A DNA stretch of 37,707 nucleotides, taken from the NCBI GenBank assembly GCA_964540815.1, contig CAZIOH010000066.1:1-37707 (forward strand). The letters run 5' to 3'. Source of the stretch: CAZIOH01 sp964540815 (lineage in GTDB: Bacteria > Myxococcota_A > Polyangia > Fen-1088). Position 1 is the first letter of the stretch. Every line of letters begins with the position of its first letter. Under the pieces are notes generated by a model. It did no database searches. It worked only from the letters and a program-made list of their open reading frames with translations, and had not been told where the DNA came from. Shown here piece after piece: positions 14,684 to 22,470 of the stretch. The position numbers and the translations under genes are program-made.

Positions 14684-15922
14684 GTTTCGCCCGCGAATGG
14701 TCGCTCGTTGCCGCTGGTGCCGAAGGCTCCCCGGGGCCTGCGCCACCTGCCGCTCGCGTCCGATATCCGGGAGACGGACCGGCGGTGGCGACCCGTCTAC
14801 GCGGTCTGGGAGACCACGTTGAAGTGTGATCTCGCCTGCCGGCACTGCGGCTCGCGCGCGGGCCGCGAACGCCCCGACGAGCTCGACACCGCCGAATGTC
14901 TGGATCTGGTGCGGCAGATGGCGGACCTCGGGGTCCTCGAGGTGACGGTCATCGGGGGCGAGGCCTATCTGCGCCCCGACTGGGTCGAGCTCATCGCCGC
15001 GATCCGCGCCGCCGGAATGCAATGCACGATGACCACGGGGGGACGTGGGATGACCGCGGAGCGGGCGGCCGCCGCGGCCGCCGCTGGGCTGCAGAGCGCC
15101 AGCGTGTCGATCGACGGGAACGAGGCCACCCACGATCGGCTCCGCGGGGTCGCGGGATCGTACCGGGCGGCGCTGGCCGCCGCTCGCAACCTGCGGGCCG
15201 CCGGCGTCGCGGTGTCGGTGAACACGCAGATCAATCGCCTGTCCATGGCGGAGCTGTCCGATATCCTGGAGACGTTGATCGAGCTCGGCGGACACGCCTG
15301 GCAGATCCAGCTCACGGTGGCCATGGGGCGTGGGGCCGACATCCCCGAGCTCCTGCTTCAACCGTACGAGCTCCTGGAGCTCTTCCCGCTCCTCGGCGGC
15401 CTCAAGGAGCGATGTGCGGCCGCGGGGATCTCCCTGTGGCCCGGCAACAACGTCGGCTACTTCGGTCCATACGAATCGGCGCTGCGCGGACACTTGCCGC
15501 GCGGCCACATGGGGTCGTGCGGCGCGGGGTGCACAACCCTCGGCATCGAGGCAGACGGCGCCATCAAGGGGTGCCCTTCGCTACAGACGGTGCCGTGGAC
15601 GGGGGGCAACATCCGCGACGCCTCGTTGCGGGACATCTGGGAGCGGTCGGCGCCGCTGCGGGTGATGCGCGACCGGACGGTCGACGATCTGTGGGGCTAT
15701 TGCCGCACCTGCTACTATGCGGACGAGTGTCGCGCCGGATGCACGTGGACGGGGTTCAGCTTGCTTGGCAAGGCGGGGAACAACCCCCTGTGCCATCACC
15801 GGGCGCTCGAGATGCAGAGCCGCGGCCTGCGCGAGCGCCTGGTTCAGGTGGAGCGCGCTCCGGGCGAACCGTTCGACCGCGGCCATTTCGAGATCATCGT
15901 GGAGGAGGTCGGTCATGGCTAG
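14681..15922 (+). CDS. Radical SAM/SPASM maturase-like enzyme
   Basis: From GTG 14681 the product is 413 residues. The radical SAM cluster motif CxxxCxxC is CDLACRHC (Cys49, 53, 56), preceded by VYAVWETTLK. VTVIGGEAYLRPDW is the GGEP-like SAM-binding strand, with Ala replacing the usual Pro, and SVSIDGNEATHDRLRG follows. The C-terminal third has a SPASM domain with many Cys: GSCGAGC, IKGCPSL, YCRTCYYADECRAGC and NNPLCHH. These would hold two auxiliary Fe-S clusters. SPASM enzymes mostly modify peptides or proteins post-translationally, and the next gene, overlapping by 8 bp, is a good candidate substrate. The frame runs open upstream to 14393, but similarity begins after GTG 14681, which also sits behind a TATACT box. 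The exact chemistry cannot be inferred. Confidence 0.88.
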   Translation: MVSPANGRSLPLVPKAPRGLRHLPLASDIRETDRRWRPVYAVWETTLKCDLACRHCGSRAGRERPDELDTAECLDLVRQMADLGVLEVTVIGGEAYLRPDWVELIAAIRAAGMQCTMTTGGRGMTAERAAAAAAAGLQSASVSIDGNEATHDRLRGVAGSYRAALAAARNLRAAGVAVSVNTQINRLSMAELSDILETLIELGGHAWQIQLTVAMGRGADIPELLLQPYELLELFPLLGGLKERCAAAGISLWPGNNVGYFGPYESALRGHLPRGHMGSCGAGCTTLGIEADGAIKGCPSLQTVPWTGGNIRDASLRDIWERSAPLRVMRDRTVDDLWGYCRTCYYADECRAGCTWTGFSLLGKAGNNPLCHHRALEMQSRGLRERLVQVERAPGEPFDRGHFEIIVEEVGHG

Positions 15923-16448
15923 TCTGTTTCCCTGTCCCCGCTGCCAGAGGCACATCCGGGCTTCGGAGGCCACGTGCCCATTTTGCGCCTGCGCTTCGGC
16001 GCCGCCTGGCGCCGGTCAGGGCCTGACCGCGGGGACGACGGGCAAGGCGGCAAAGCCGCTCGGACGGATGAGCCGTGCCGCCTTGTGGGCGGCGGGCGCC
16101 ACGCTGATCGGTGGCGCCGCCTGCGAGAAGACCGTGGCCACCCCGGTCTACGGGGCGCCAGCCGCCGACGCCGCCTCGCTCGAGGCCGGTGCGACCCCGG
16201 ACGGTCGCCCCGCCGATGCGAGCGGCGATGCCACCGCCGACGCCAGTGGCGACTTCGCCGCCGCCGACGGCAGCGCCGATACCCGTGGCGACGTCGCCGC
16301 CGACACCAGCGCCGATGTTCCCGCGGACCAGATCTCCCCAGGTACCGACGCCGGCGTCGATTCGGGTAGTGACGTCAGGGACAGCGGCTTCTCGAACGAT
16401 CGCGGTGTGGTTGCCCTCTACGGCGCCGTGGCGGCGCCGAACACCTGA
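15915..16448 (+). CDS. Zinc-ribbon/lipobox protein with YGA motifs, candidate radical SAM substrate
   Basis: This 177-residue protein starts at ATG 15915 within the last codons of the radical SAM gene (8-bp overlap). Its parts in order are a zinc ribbon CPRC-x10-CPFC (Cys7, 10, 21, 24), a basic stretch, and a hydrophobic segment (56-69) ending in a lipobox-like GGAAC (Cys70). Next come PVYGAP (77-82), about 80 residues of Asp/Ala/Gly-rich low complexity, and a C-terminal tail VALYGAVAAPNT. The Tyr-Gly-Ala-containing motif therefore occurs twice, once just after the lipid-anchor site and once at the very end. A zinc ribbon ahead of a lipobox is unusual, since n-regions are normally short and simple. 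I know no function for it. The context points to a substrate or carrier for the radical SAM enzyme, possibly modified at Tyr. Confidence 0.72.
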   Translation: MASLFPCPRCQRHIRASEATCPFCACASAPPGAGQGLTAGTTGKAAKPLGRMSRAALWAAGATLIGGAACEKTVATPVYGAPAADAASLEAGATPDGRPADASGDATADASGDFAAADGSADTRGDVAADTSADVPADQISPGTDAGVDSGSDVRDSGFSNDRGVVALYGAVAAPNT

Positions 16449-16457
16449 GGGGTGCCC

Positions 16458-17306
16458 ATGGTGCGTCGCTGGCTCGATGCTGCATCCGTGTTGCTGGGGC
16501 TCGGCCCTTGCCTGGCCGCGGCCACGGTGGTGGCCGCCGAGCCATCGCTGGCGGTCCAGCGATTGGAGGAATGGCGGAGAGGTCGGATGGCCATCTACCT
16601 GAACGACTTCGGCGAGCTCGGCCGCTATCGCGCGGCCAACGCCCGGCTGAAGGCGCCGGCGGCCGGCGAGAACCGGGTGGTGTTCTTTGGTGACTCGATC
16701 ACCGATCTCTGGCACCTGGACCGAGCCTTCCCGGGAAAGAGCTACGTCAACCGGGGCATCGGCGGCCAGACGACCTCCCAGATGTTGCTCCGCTTTCGTC
16801 AGGACGTGATCGACCTCGACCCCAAGGTCGTGGTGATCCTGGCGGGCACCAACGATCTCGCGGGCAACACCGGGCCCATGACCATCGAGGCGATCGAGGC
16901 GAACTTCGCGTCGCTGCTGGAGCTGGCGCGCGCGCACGGCATCCGGGTCGTCCTCGCGTCGATCCTTCCCGTTCACAATGACACGCCCCAATCCCAGCTG
17001 GCGTTTCCTCTGCGCCCCCCGGAGAAGATCGAGGCCCTCAACCGATGGTTGAAGGCCACCTGCGCCGCGGGAGGTGCCGCCGTGTACCTCGACTACTTCT
17101 CGGCGATGGTCGACGAGCGGGGCATGCTGAAGAGGCAGCTCGCCGACGACGGCCTGCACCCGAACGCAGCCGGCTACGCCATCATGGCGCCGCTGGCCGA
17201 GGCGGCGATCGATAAGGCCTTCGGGCAGGCCCTCGGTGGCAGGCCCTCGGCGGCACATCAGCCGGCCGCGACACCCGCGGCACGGGAGCCGTCAAAGTTC
17301 CGGTGA
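16458..17306 (+). CDS. Periplasmic SGNH/GDSL hydrolase
   Basis: The 282-residue product from ATG 16458 has a signal-peptide-like N-terminus (about 1-27, ending VVAAEP). The SGNH blocks are all present: GDSITDLW with the Ser80 nucleophile, GIGGQTTSQM with its block II Gly, GTNDLAG with the block III Asn, and DGLHPN with the Asp-His pair. Family members are esterases, lipases or acetyl-group hydrolases, often acting on carbohydrate or peptidoglycan O-acyl groups. A GAGGGG ribosome site five bases upstream supports ATG 16458. It lies 9 bp after the YGA protein stop, so it is co-transcribed with the radical SAM gene. It may act on the EPS, or release or trim the modified lipoprotein; the sequence does not decide. 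An Ala/Pro-rich tail follows the domain. Confidence 0.87.
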   Translation: MVRRWLDAASVLLGLGPCLAAATVVAAEPSLAVQRLEEWRRGRMAIYLNDFGELGRYRAANARLKAPAAGENRVVFFGDSITDLWHLDRAFPGKSYVNRGIGGQTTSQMLLRFRQDVIDLDPKVVVILAGTNDLAGNTGPMTIEAIEANFASLLELARAHGIRVVLASILPVHNDTPQSQLAFPLRPPEKIEALNRWLKATCAAGGAAVYLDYFSAMVDERGMLKRQLADDGLHPNAAGYAIMAPLAEAAIDKAFGQALGGRPSAAHQPAATPAAREPSKFR

Positions 17307-17317
17307 CGAAGGTGACG

Positions 17318-18550
17318 TCATCCGCGCAGGGCGCGGGTGACGACCTGCATGACCTGCTCGAGGCGAGCGTTCCAGGTCATGGTGGAGGCGCGTCGCGTGT
17401 GCTCGGCAACCTCCGCCGGGGACAGGCCCACCGTGACGGCGTGATCGAGGCGGGCCAGGAACTCCTCGCGGGTCCGGGCCACCGCCACGAGGTCGCTGAA
17501 CTTGTCGATCTCAGGCGTGCTGACCGAGACGATGGGGCGACCCATGGCCAGATATTCGCGCAGCTTGATGGGGTTCGCGTGGAGGACCTGCTGGGTCAGC
17601 CGATAGGGGATGATGGCGGCGGTGAAGGTCTTGCCGTAGGCGGGCAACGACTCGTAGGGGCGCCGTCCGAGGTAGACGATGTTGGGGCGCTTCGGCACCT
17701 CCTCGTCGGGGATGGCCACCCGTCCGATCATGAGGAAGGTCCACCCGGGCCTCTGATCCGCCAGGTACGCCACGAGATCGAGATCGATCCAGCGCTCGAT
17801 CAGTCCGAAGAAGCCGATCACCGGGCCACCGGCGGCCGCGCCGGACGGGCGGGCGTCGGTGGGGATGTCGAGCTCGGGGGACTGCGCCTTGACGAAGTGG
17901 TCGAAGTCCACCCCGTGCGGGCTGACGTGGGTGTGCGGGTTCAGCGCCAGCTTCCCCTCGAGCAAGGTGTCCGAGGCCACGAACACAAGATCGGCCTTGC
18001 GCGTGAGCTCGTCGTCCATCCGCCGGATGGCGGCGACATCGACGTCGGGCAGCGACGCGTAGTCGTCGATGCAGTAGTACACCGAGAGGCGCTCGCCGAG
18101 ACGCCCGACCACCGGCGCCATGTGCGGCACCACGAACCAGGTGATGGGCCGGCTGACCTTCTCCCGTAGCATCAGCAGGCGCAAGGTCGCGAGCAACACC
18201 AGTTGATTGCAGCGGCGGACGAGCTCGAACCGGTGCAGGGGGATCTGGATCAGGGTCTGCACCGAGAGCCCCTCCTCGGCGGGGCGCGGACCCCGCAGGG
18301 CGAGGCCGACCTTGGTGAGGAGCTTCTTGAGATCGCGCCCGGTCCCCTTGGGCGCGCGCAGCCCCGGGCTCTCGATGTAGATGACCCGGTACCGCTTGGC
18401 GAGCCAGCGCGCCACGTGGTGGCTCGAGGTGCGGTTCTCGGCGGTCCAGTCGTTGCCAAAGTACAGGATGGTGGGAAAGTCAGCGGCCGGCGCGGTGGGC
18501 ACCTCGGGGCGCGCGGCGGACGGCGATGGGCTCTCGGGGGCGGCGCTCAC
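17318..18550 (-). CDS. GT-B glycosyltransferase (family 1/4-like)
   Basis: The 410-residue cytoplasmic protein begins with a Pro/Ala-rich lead of about 25 residues. A Rossmann half opens with ILYFGNDWTAENRTSSHHVARWLAKRYRVIYIES. The second half begins at VIGFFGLIERWIDLDLV and carries MIGRVAIPDEE and the donor-binding HANPIKLREYLAMGRPIVS, an EX7E-like region. This is the GT-B fold of UDP- or GDP-sugar transferases in EPS and LPS assembly. Its start overlaps the deacetylase stop by four bases (ATGA), so it is the third gene of the antiporter-deacetylase-transferase operon. Donor and acceptor are unknown. Confidence 0.88.
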   Translation of the reverse strand: MSAAPESPSPSAARPEVPTAPAADFPTILYFGNDWTAENRTSSHHVARWLAKRYRVIYIESPGLRAPKGTGRDLKKLLTKVGLALRGPRPAEEGLSVQTLIQIPLHRFELVRRCNQLVLLATLRLLMLREKVSRPITWFVVPHMAPVVGRLGERLSVYYCIDDYASLPDVDVAAIRRMDDELTRKADLVFVASDTLLEGKLALNPHTHVSPHGVDFDHFVKAQSPELDIPTDARPSGAAAGGPVIGFFGLIERWIDLDLVAYLADQRPGWTFLMIGRVAIPDEEVPKRPNIVYLGRRPYESLPAYGKTFTAAIIPYRLTQQVLHANPIKLREYLAMGRPIVSVSTPEIDKFSDLVAVARTREEFLARLDHAVTVGLSPAEVAEHTRRASTMTWNARLEQVMQVVTRALRG

Positions 18551-19233
18551 GACAGCACCCAGTCCGACACGCGCCCGAAGGCCAAGCCCTCCGAGGTGAC
18601 CGCGCCGACGATGTCGTCGATGACCTCGGCGGCGTGTGGGTGGGTGTCATGCAGCAGCACCACGTCCCCGCCCGCCAGCCGGTTCGACCGGCACCACGAG
18701 CGCAACGCCTCGGCGTCGCCGCAGGCGAAGTCCTTCGGGTCCCGGTTCCACAGCACGATGCTCTGGCCTGCCGCCCACAGGGCCAGCGCCTTGGGGGCCG
18801 TGAGCTTGCCGTGCGGCGGTCGAAACAGGCGGGGCGGGGCGATCCCGAGCAGGCCGCCGAGGAGCTGAGCGGTCTGGCGCGCCTCGGCGGTGAGGGTGCG
18901 GGCCGAGGTTCGTGGTGGCTCCCCGTGGGTGAACGAGTGGTGGCCGACGTCGTGTCCCTCGTCGAACATCCGTCGCACGAGCTCGGGGTGCTGTTCGGCT
19001 GCGCGCCCGAGGACGAAGAAGGTCGCCGGGATGTTGCGGGCCTTCAGGCGATCGAGCAGCCGTGGGGTGTGCGTCGGGTGAGGGCCGTCATCGAAGGTCA
19101 GCGCCACGCGGCGACTGGTGGCGGGTCCGGAGACCATGAAGAGGTGGCGGGGAATGGCGAGGGACATCCCCAGTCGAATGAGCTGGCGGGGATTGAGGAC
19201 GCTCGTGGGCAGCGAGGCACGTGAAGCCAGCAT
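18547..19233 (-). CDS. Polysaccharide deacetylase (NodB/CE4)
   Basis: The 228-residue protein is essentially one NodB domain. TFDDGPH holds Asp48 and Asp49. HHSFTH supplies the metal-binding His99 and His103. RPPHGK is motif 3, WNRDPKDF motif 4 and LLHDTHPH motif 5. All catalytic positions look intact, so it is probably an active metal-dependent N- or O-deacetylase acting on HexNAc-containing glycan. The N-terminal 40 residues carry only a weak hydrophobic stretch, so export is uncertain; action on a lipid-linked intermediate inside the cell is possible. It lies 16 bp downstream of the antiporter gene and overlaps the glycosyltransferase start. It pairs logically with the UDP-HexNAc dehydrogenase gene nearby. 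Confidence 0.9.
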   Translation of the reverse strand: MLASRASLPTSVLNPRQLIRLGMSLAIPRHLFMVSGPATSRRVALTFDDGPHPTHTPRLLDRLKARNIPATFFVLGRAAEQHPELVRRMFDEGHDVGHHSFTHGEPPRTSARTLTAEARQTAQLLGGLLGIAPPRLFRPPHGKLTAPKALALWAAGQSIVLWNRDPKDFACGDAEALRSWCRSNRLAGGDVVLLHDTHPHAAEVIDDIVGAVTSEGLAFGRVSDWVLS

Positions 19234-19249
19234 GAGGGTAACGTCTAAG

Positions 19250-20491
19250 CTAACGCGGGCTCGACCGGCGCGCCAGGCCTCCGAGGGTCAGGCCCTGCAC
19301 CAGGATGGAGAAGACCACCACCACGTAGGTCATGGTCACCAGGAGGTCGCGCATCGGGCGTGGATCATCGATGGACAGGGCCAGCGCCACCGAGATCCCG
19401 CCCCGCAGGCCGCCCCAGGTCAGGAGCCTGTGCGCGCCCGGGGGGAAGCGGCAGCGTCGGCCGAGCAGCGCCACCACGCCGCTCACGCTCGCGAGCCGCG
19501 CGATGAGCACGACCGGGATCATCAGCGCTCCGGCGGCCAGCGCGGCGAAGGAGATGGTGAGCCGGACCAGCTCGAAGCCCACCAGCACGAACAGCAGGGC
19601 GTTCAGGACCTCGTCGACCAGGCTCCAGAACTTGTCGAGGGTGTCGCGGGTCAGGCTCGACATGCCGAGGGCCCGGCCCGGGTTTCCGATCACCAGGCCA
19701 GAGAATACCGCCGCGATCGGCGCCGAGACGTGCAGCCGCTCGGCCAGCGCGTACCCCCCGAGCACGAGGGCCAGCGTGATCAGCAGCTCGGTCTGGTAGT
19801 GGTCGATGGTGCGCAGCAGGCGAAACGCCAGGTAGCCGCTGCCGAGGCCGAACGCCGCGCCCCCGACCGCTTCCCGCCCGAAGTCCCGGAGCACGGCCGC
19901 GACGGTGACCGGTTGGTGGGAGGTCGCGACCTCGAGGACGGTCGCGAAGATCACCACGCCCACGCCGTCGTTGAAGAGGGACTCCCCGACGATCTGCATC
20001 TCCAGGCTCTTCGGCACCCCGGCCCCCTTCAGGATCCCGAGGACCGCGATCGGATCGGTGGGGGAGATCAGCGCGCCGAACAGCAGGCAGAACCCGAAGG
20101 GTACCGGCAGGCCGAGCCAGGGCAATGCCAGATAGGCCAGCAGTCCCACGATGAACGTCGAGCAAACCGTGCCGCCGATCGCCAGCAGGACCACCGGGAG
20201 GCGTTGCTCGCGCAGCTCGCCCAGATCGATGTGCAAGGCGCCCGCGAAGAGCAGGATCCCGAGCGCCCCGTGAAGCAAGGCCTGATCCAGCGCCACCCGC
20301 TCGAGGATCCGGGTGGCGAGGTCCGCCGCCCGCAGCCAGCCGAGCCGGTCCGCGGCGATCATCAGCAATGACGCCCCGAGGGAGATGGCCATGATCCCGA
20401 TCGCCGCCGGGAGGCGAATCCAGCGATGGTTGATGTACGAGAAGGCGGCGGTGACGGTGACGAGGGCCGCCAGGATCTGGAGCGCCGTCAC
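19250..20491 (-). CDS. Na+(K+)/H+ antiporter, CPA1 (NhaP-like)
   Basis: The 413-residue protein has about 12 membrane helices and the CPA1 signature motifs. These are ISPTDPIAVLGILK (helix 4, unwound region), GESLFNDGVGVVIF (the ND pair that binds the ion) and WGGLRGGISVALALS (helix 11). It exchanges cytoplasmic Na+ or K+ for protons. It ends 17 bp before the deacetylase start, so it probably leads that operon. An antiporter heading a deacetylase/glycosyltransferase operon is unexpected; it could offset ion or pH stress linked to acidic EPS, but that is inference. There is no long cytoplasmic C-terminal tail. GTG 20491 is used as start. Confidence 0.9.
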   Translation of the reverse strand: MTALQILAALVTVTAAFSYINHRWIRLPAAIGIMAISLGASLLMIAADRLGWLRAADLATRILERVALDQALLHGALGILLFAGALHIDLGELREQRLPVVLLAIGGTVCSTFIVGLLAYLALPWLGLPVPFGFCLLFGALISPTDPIAVLGILKGAGVPKSLEMQIVGESLFNDGVGVVIFATVLEVATSHQPVTVAAVLRDFGREAVGGAAFGLGSGYLAFRLLRTIDHYQTELLITLALVLGGYALAERLHVSAPIAAVFSGLVIGNPGRALGMSSLTRDTLDKFWSLVDEVLNALLFVLVGFELVRLTISFAALAAGALMIPVVLIARLASVSGVVALLGRRCRFPPGAHRLLTWGGLRGGISVALALSIDDPRPMRDLLVTMTYVVVVFSILVQGLTLGGLARRSSPR

Positions 20492-20631
20492 CAGGCCCTC
20501 GATTCGACGGTGCGGAGGCGGTCGAGGCGGCCGAGGCGATGCTGCTCAATTCCGATCTCGGGTTTCTGTCGCTTCATTCGTGCTCCAGTCATGCTGAATG
20601 GTCCGGTCCCGGATCGGCTGATCCGGGGTGA

Positions 20632-20647
20632 TATCGTAGCCCTCGTG
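20632..20647 (+). promoter_or_regulatory. TATCGT box 7 bp before GTG of the UbiB fusion
   Basis: TATCGT (20632-20637) precedes GTG 20645 by seven bases, the same arrangement as the TATACT boxes at 14666 and on the minus strand at 34797. It matches the consensus less well, and no -35 box is obvious. Confidence 0.35.
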
Positions 20648-22345
20648 TCGAAGAGACATCCTGCGCCACCTCATGCCGCCGATCGTGCTCCGACCGCCGA
20701 TCCTTCCGGTCGATCGGGGACGGGCGCTCGAGATGATGACGCCGGGGTCAAGCGGTCGAGGCGGCGACGCACCGGCGGAGGGGCTCCGGCCGCGCGGCTG
20801 CGCCGCGTACGCGATTGCCTCGGGCTGTCTCAGCGTGACATGGCTGCGGAGCTCGACGTCGCGCATGGCGCGGTGGGCCTGTGGGAATCGGGCGCACGGC
20901 CGCTGTCCGGGCCGGTGCTGCGCCTCCTCTCACTCTACGAGCGGGATCTGGGCCTTGCGCCCGAGCTGCGCGGAAGCGAGGTTGGTCCGCTCGAGGCTCT
21001 CCCCGTGTCGCGGATATCGCGCAACGCCAAGCTGTCCCGGACCGCGGCGGGCATCGCCGCGCGGGCCACCATCCTCGCGCTCGGGCGCATGTTCGTGGAC
21101 CGAGAGCGTGCGCGCGTCCTCTCGGCGGGAGCGCACGTCGCCATCGCGGCGCGCATTGCCGAGACGCTGGGTGAGATGAAGGGCCTCGCCATGAAGATCG
21201 GCCAGAGCGCGAGCTACCTCGATTTCGCCATCCCCGAGGAGGCTCGCGGGGCGTTGACGTCCTTGTGTACCCGCAGCCGGCCCATGGCGCCTTCGATCGT
21301 AACGGACATCTTCGTTCGAGAGCTGGCGGCAACCCCGGATCGGCTGTTTGCCGAGTGGTCGCCGCAACCGTTCGCGGCCGCCAGCATCGGGCAGGTACAC
21401 CGCGCCCGCCTCAAGTCCGGCGAGCGCGTCGCCGTGAAGGTGCAGTACCCGCGGATCGTCGAGGCGATCGACGCCGATCTGAGAAATGCCGCGCTGGCCG
21501 AGCGAGCGAGTGCGCTCATCTTCCGCGGGGTCGAGCCCGGCGTATTTTCGGCCGAGCTGCGCGCGCGCTTCCTCGAGGAGTGCGACTACCGGCATGAAGC
21601 GGCCAACCAGCAGGAGCTCCGGCGGTTGTGGGCTGGCCGAGACGACGTCTTCATCCCGCGCGTCTTCGAAGAGATGACGACGACGCGCATCCTCGTGACC
21701 GAGCTCGCATCAGGCGACGATTTCGAGACCTTCGCGGGCCGCGCCTCCCAGGCACGGAAGGACCGCGCGGGCGACATCATGTTTCGGTTCGCCTACGAGT
21801 CCATCTTCCGCCATGGTCTCTTCAACGCCGATCCGAACCCCGGGAACTACCTGTTTCACGAACGCGGGGTCACCTTCCTCGACTTTGGCTGCGTGAAGCG
21901 GTTCCCGGCGGAGCACCTCGGGCGCTGGCGGGCGTTGCTCCGCGCGATCCTCGAGCGCGACTTCTCGCGCGCCGCGGAGCTGCATGTCGAGAGCGGCTAC
22001 ATCCCCGACCCGCAGGGGTTCGATTTCGCGTTCCACCATCGGCTCTCGTTGCACCTTCACCAGCCGTGGCTGGTGGATGGGCCGTTCACCTTCACGCAGG
22101 AATTCATCGAACGGACCTGGCGGATGTCGTGGCCCGACAACCGAAATCGCTTCCGGCTGACCACGCCCAAGCACTGGGTGTTCACCTACCGTTTGAACTG
22201 GGGTTTGTACGCCGTGCTGGCCAAGCTCGGAGCGCGGGGCAATTGGCGGGCGCCGATCCTGGATATCCTCTACGGGGAAGGCGAAGCCCGTCCAAGCCCG
22301 TACTCGGACAGCGAGCTCGCATTGCTGGCGGGGCTGCCGACCTGA
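20645..22345 (+). CDS. XRE-type HTH fused to a UbiB/ABC1 (AarF) atypical kinase
   Basis: From GTG 20645 the product is 566 residues. Residues about 51-100 form a helix-turn-helix of the XRE type (RLRRVRDCLGLSQRDMAAEL, then WESGARPLSG). A complete UbiB kinase-like domain follows. It has the KxGQ motif MKIGQSASYLD (183-193), the Ala-rich nucleotide loop FAAASIGQVHRA, VAVKVQYP with the ATP-binding Lys, and the ExD-like EECDYRHEAAN. The catalytic NADPNPGNYLF and FLDFGC motifs complete it. UbiB proteins are ATPases that support ubiquinone or isoprenoid lipid metabolism and usually carry C-terminal membrane helices; none is clear here. A DNA-binding head on this kinase is unusual and could link lipid or redox state to transcription. 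The P450 gene lies 125 bp downstream on the same strand. Confidence 0.8.
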   Translation: MSKRHPAPPHAADRAPTADPSGRSGTGARDDDAGVKRSRRRRTGGGAPAARLRRVRDCLGLSQRDMAAELDVAHGAVGLWESGARPLSGPVLRLLSLYERDLGLAPELRGSEVGPLEALPVSRISRNAKLSRTAAGIAARATILALGRMFVDRERARVLSAGAHVAIAARIAETLGEMKGLAMKIGQSASYLDFAIPEEARGALTSLCTRSRPMAPSIVTDIFVRELAATPDRLFAEWSPQPFAAASIGQVHRARLKSGERVAVKVQYPRIVEAIDADLRNAALAERASALIFRGVEPGVFSAELRARFLEECDYRHEAANQQELRRLWAGRDDVFIPRVFEEMTTTRILVTELASGDDFETFAGRASQARKDRAGDIMFRFAYESIFRHGLFNADPNPGNYLFHERGVTFLDFGCVKRFPAEHLGRWRALLRAILERDFSRAAELHVESGYIPDPQGFDFAFHHRLSLHLHQPWLVDGPFTFTQEFIERTWRMSWPDNRNRFRLTTPKHWVFTYRLNWGLYAVLAKLGARGNWRAPILDILYGEGEARPSPYSDSELALLAGLPT

Positions 22346-22363
22346 GGCGGCCCGACCTCTTCC

Positions 22364-22378
22364 GCTCACCGTGTGAGC
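22364..22378 (+). terminator. Short perfect hairpin after the UbiB fusion
   Basis: GCTCAC (22364-22369) pairs with GTGAGC (22373-22378) around a CGT loop. A second structured stretch (GAGGC...GCCTC with an inner GCCCA/TGGGC stem) lies near 22411-22436, ahead of the P450 start. There is no T-run. It may be a weak terminator or an mRNA structure in the 125-bp spacer. Confidence 0.3.
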
Positions 22379-22470
22379 AAGTGCGTGCCTTGCTGGAGTG
22401 AGTCGGGGTTGAGGCCCATGATGGGCAATGCCTCGGCCTCATCATCGAACCCATCGCACGGGGGACTGAT

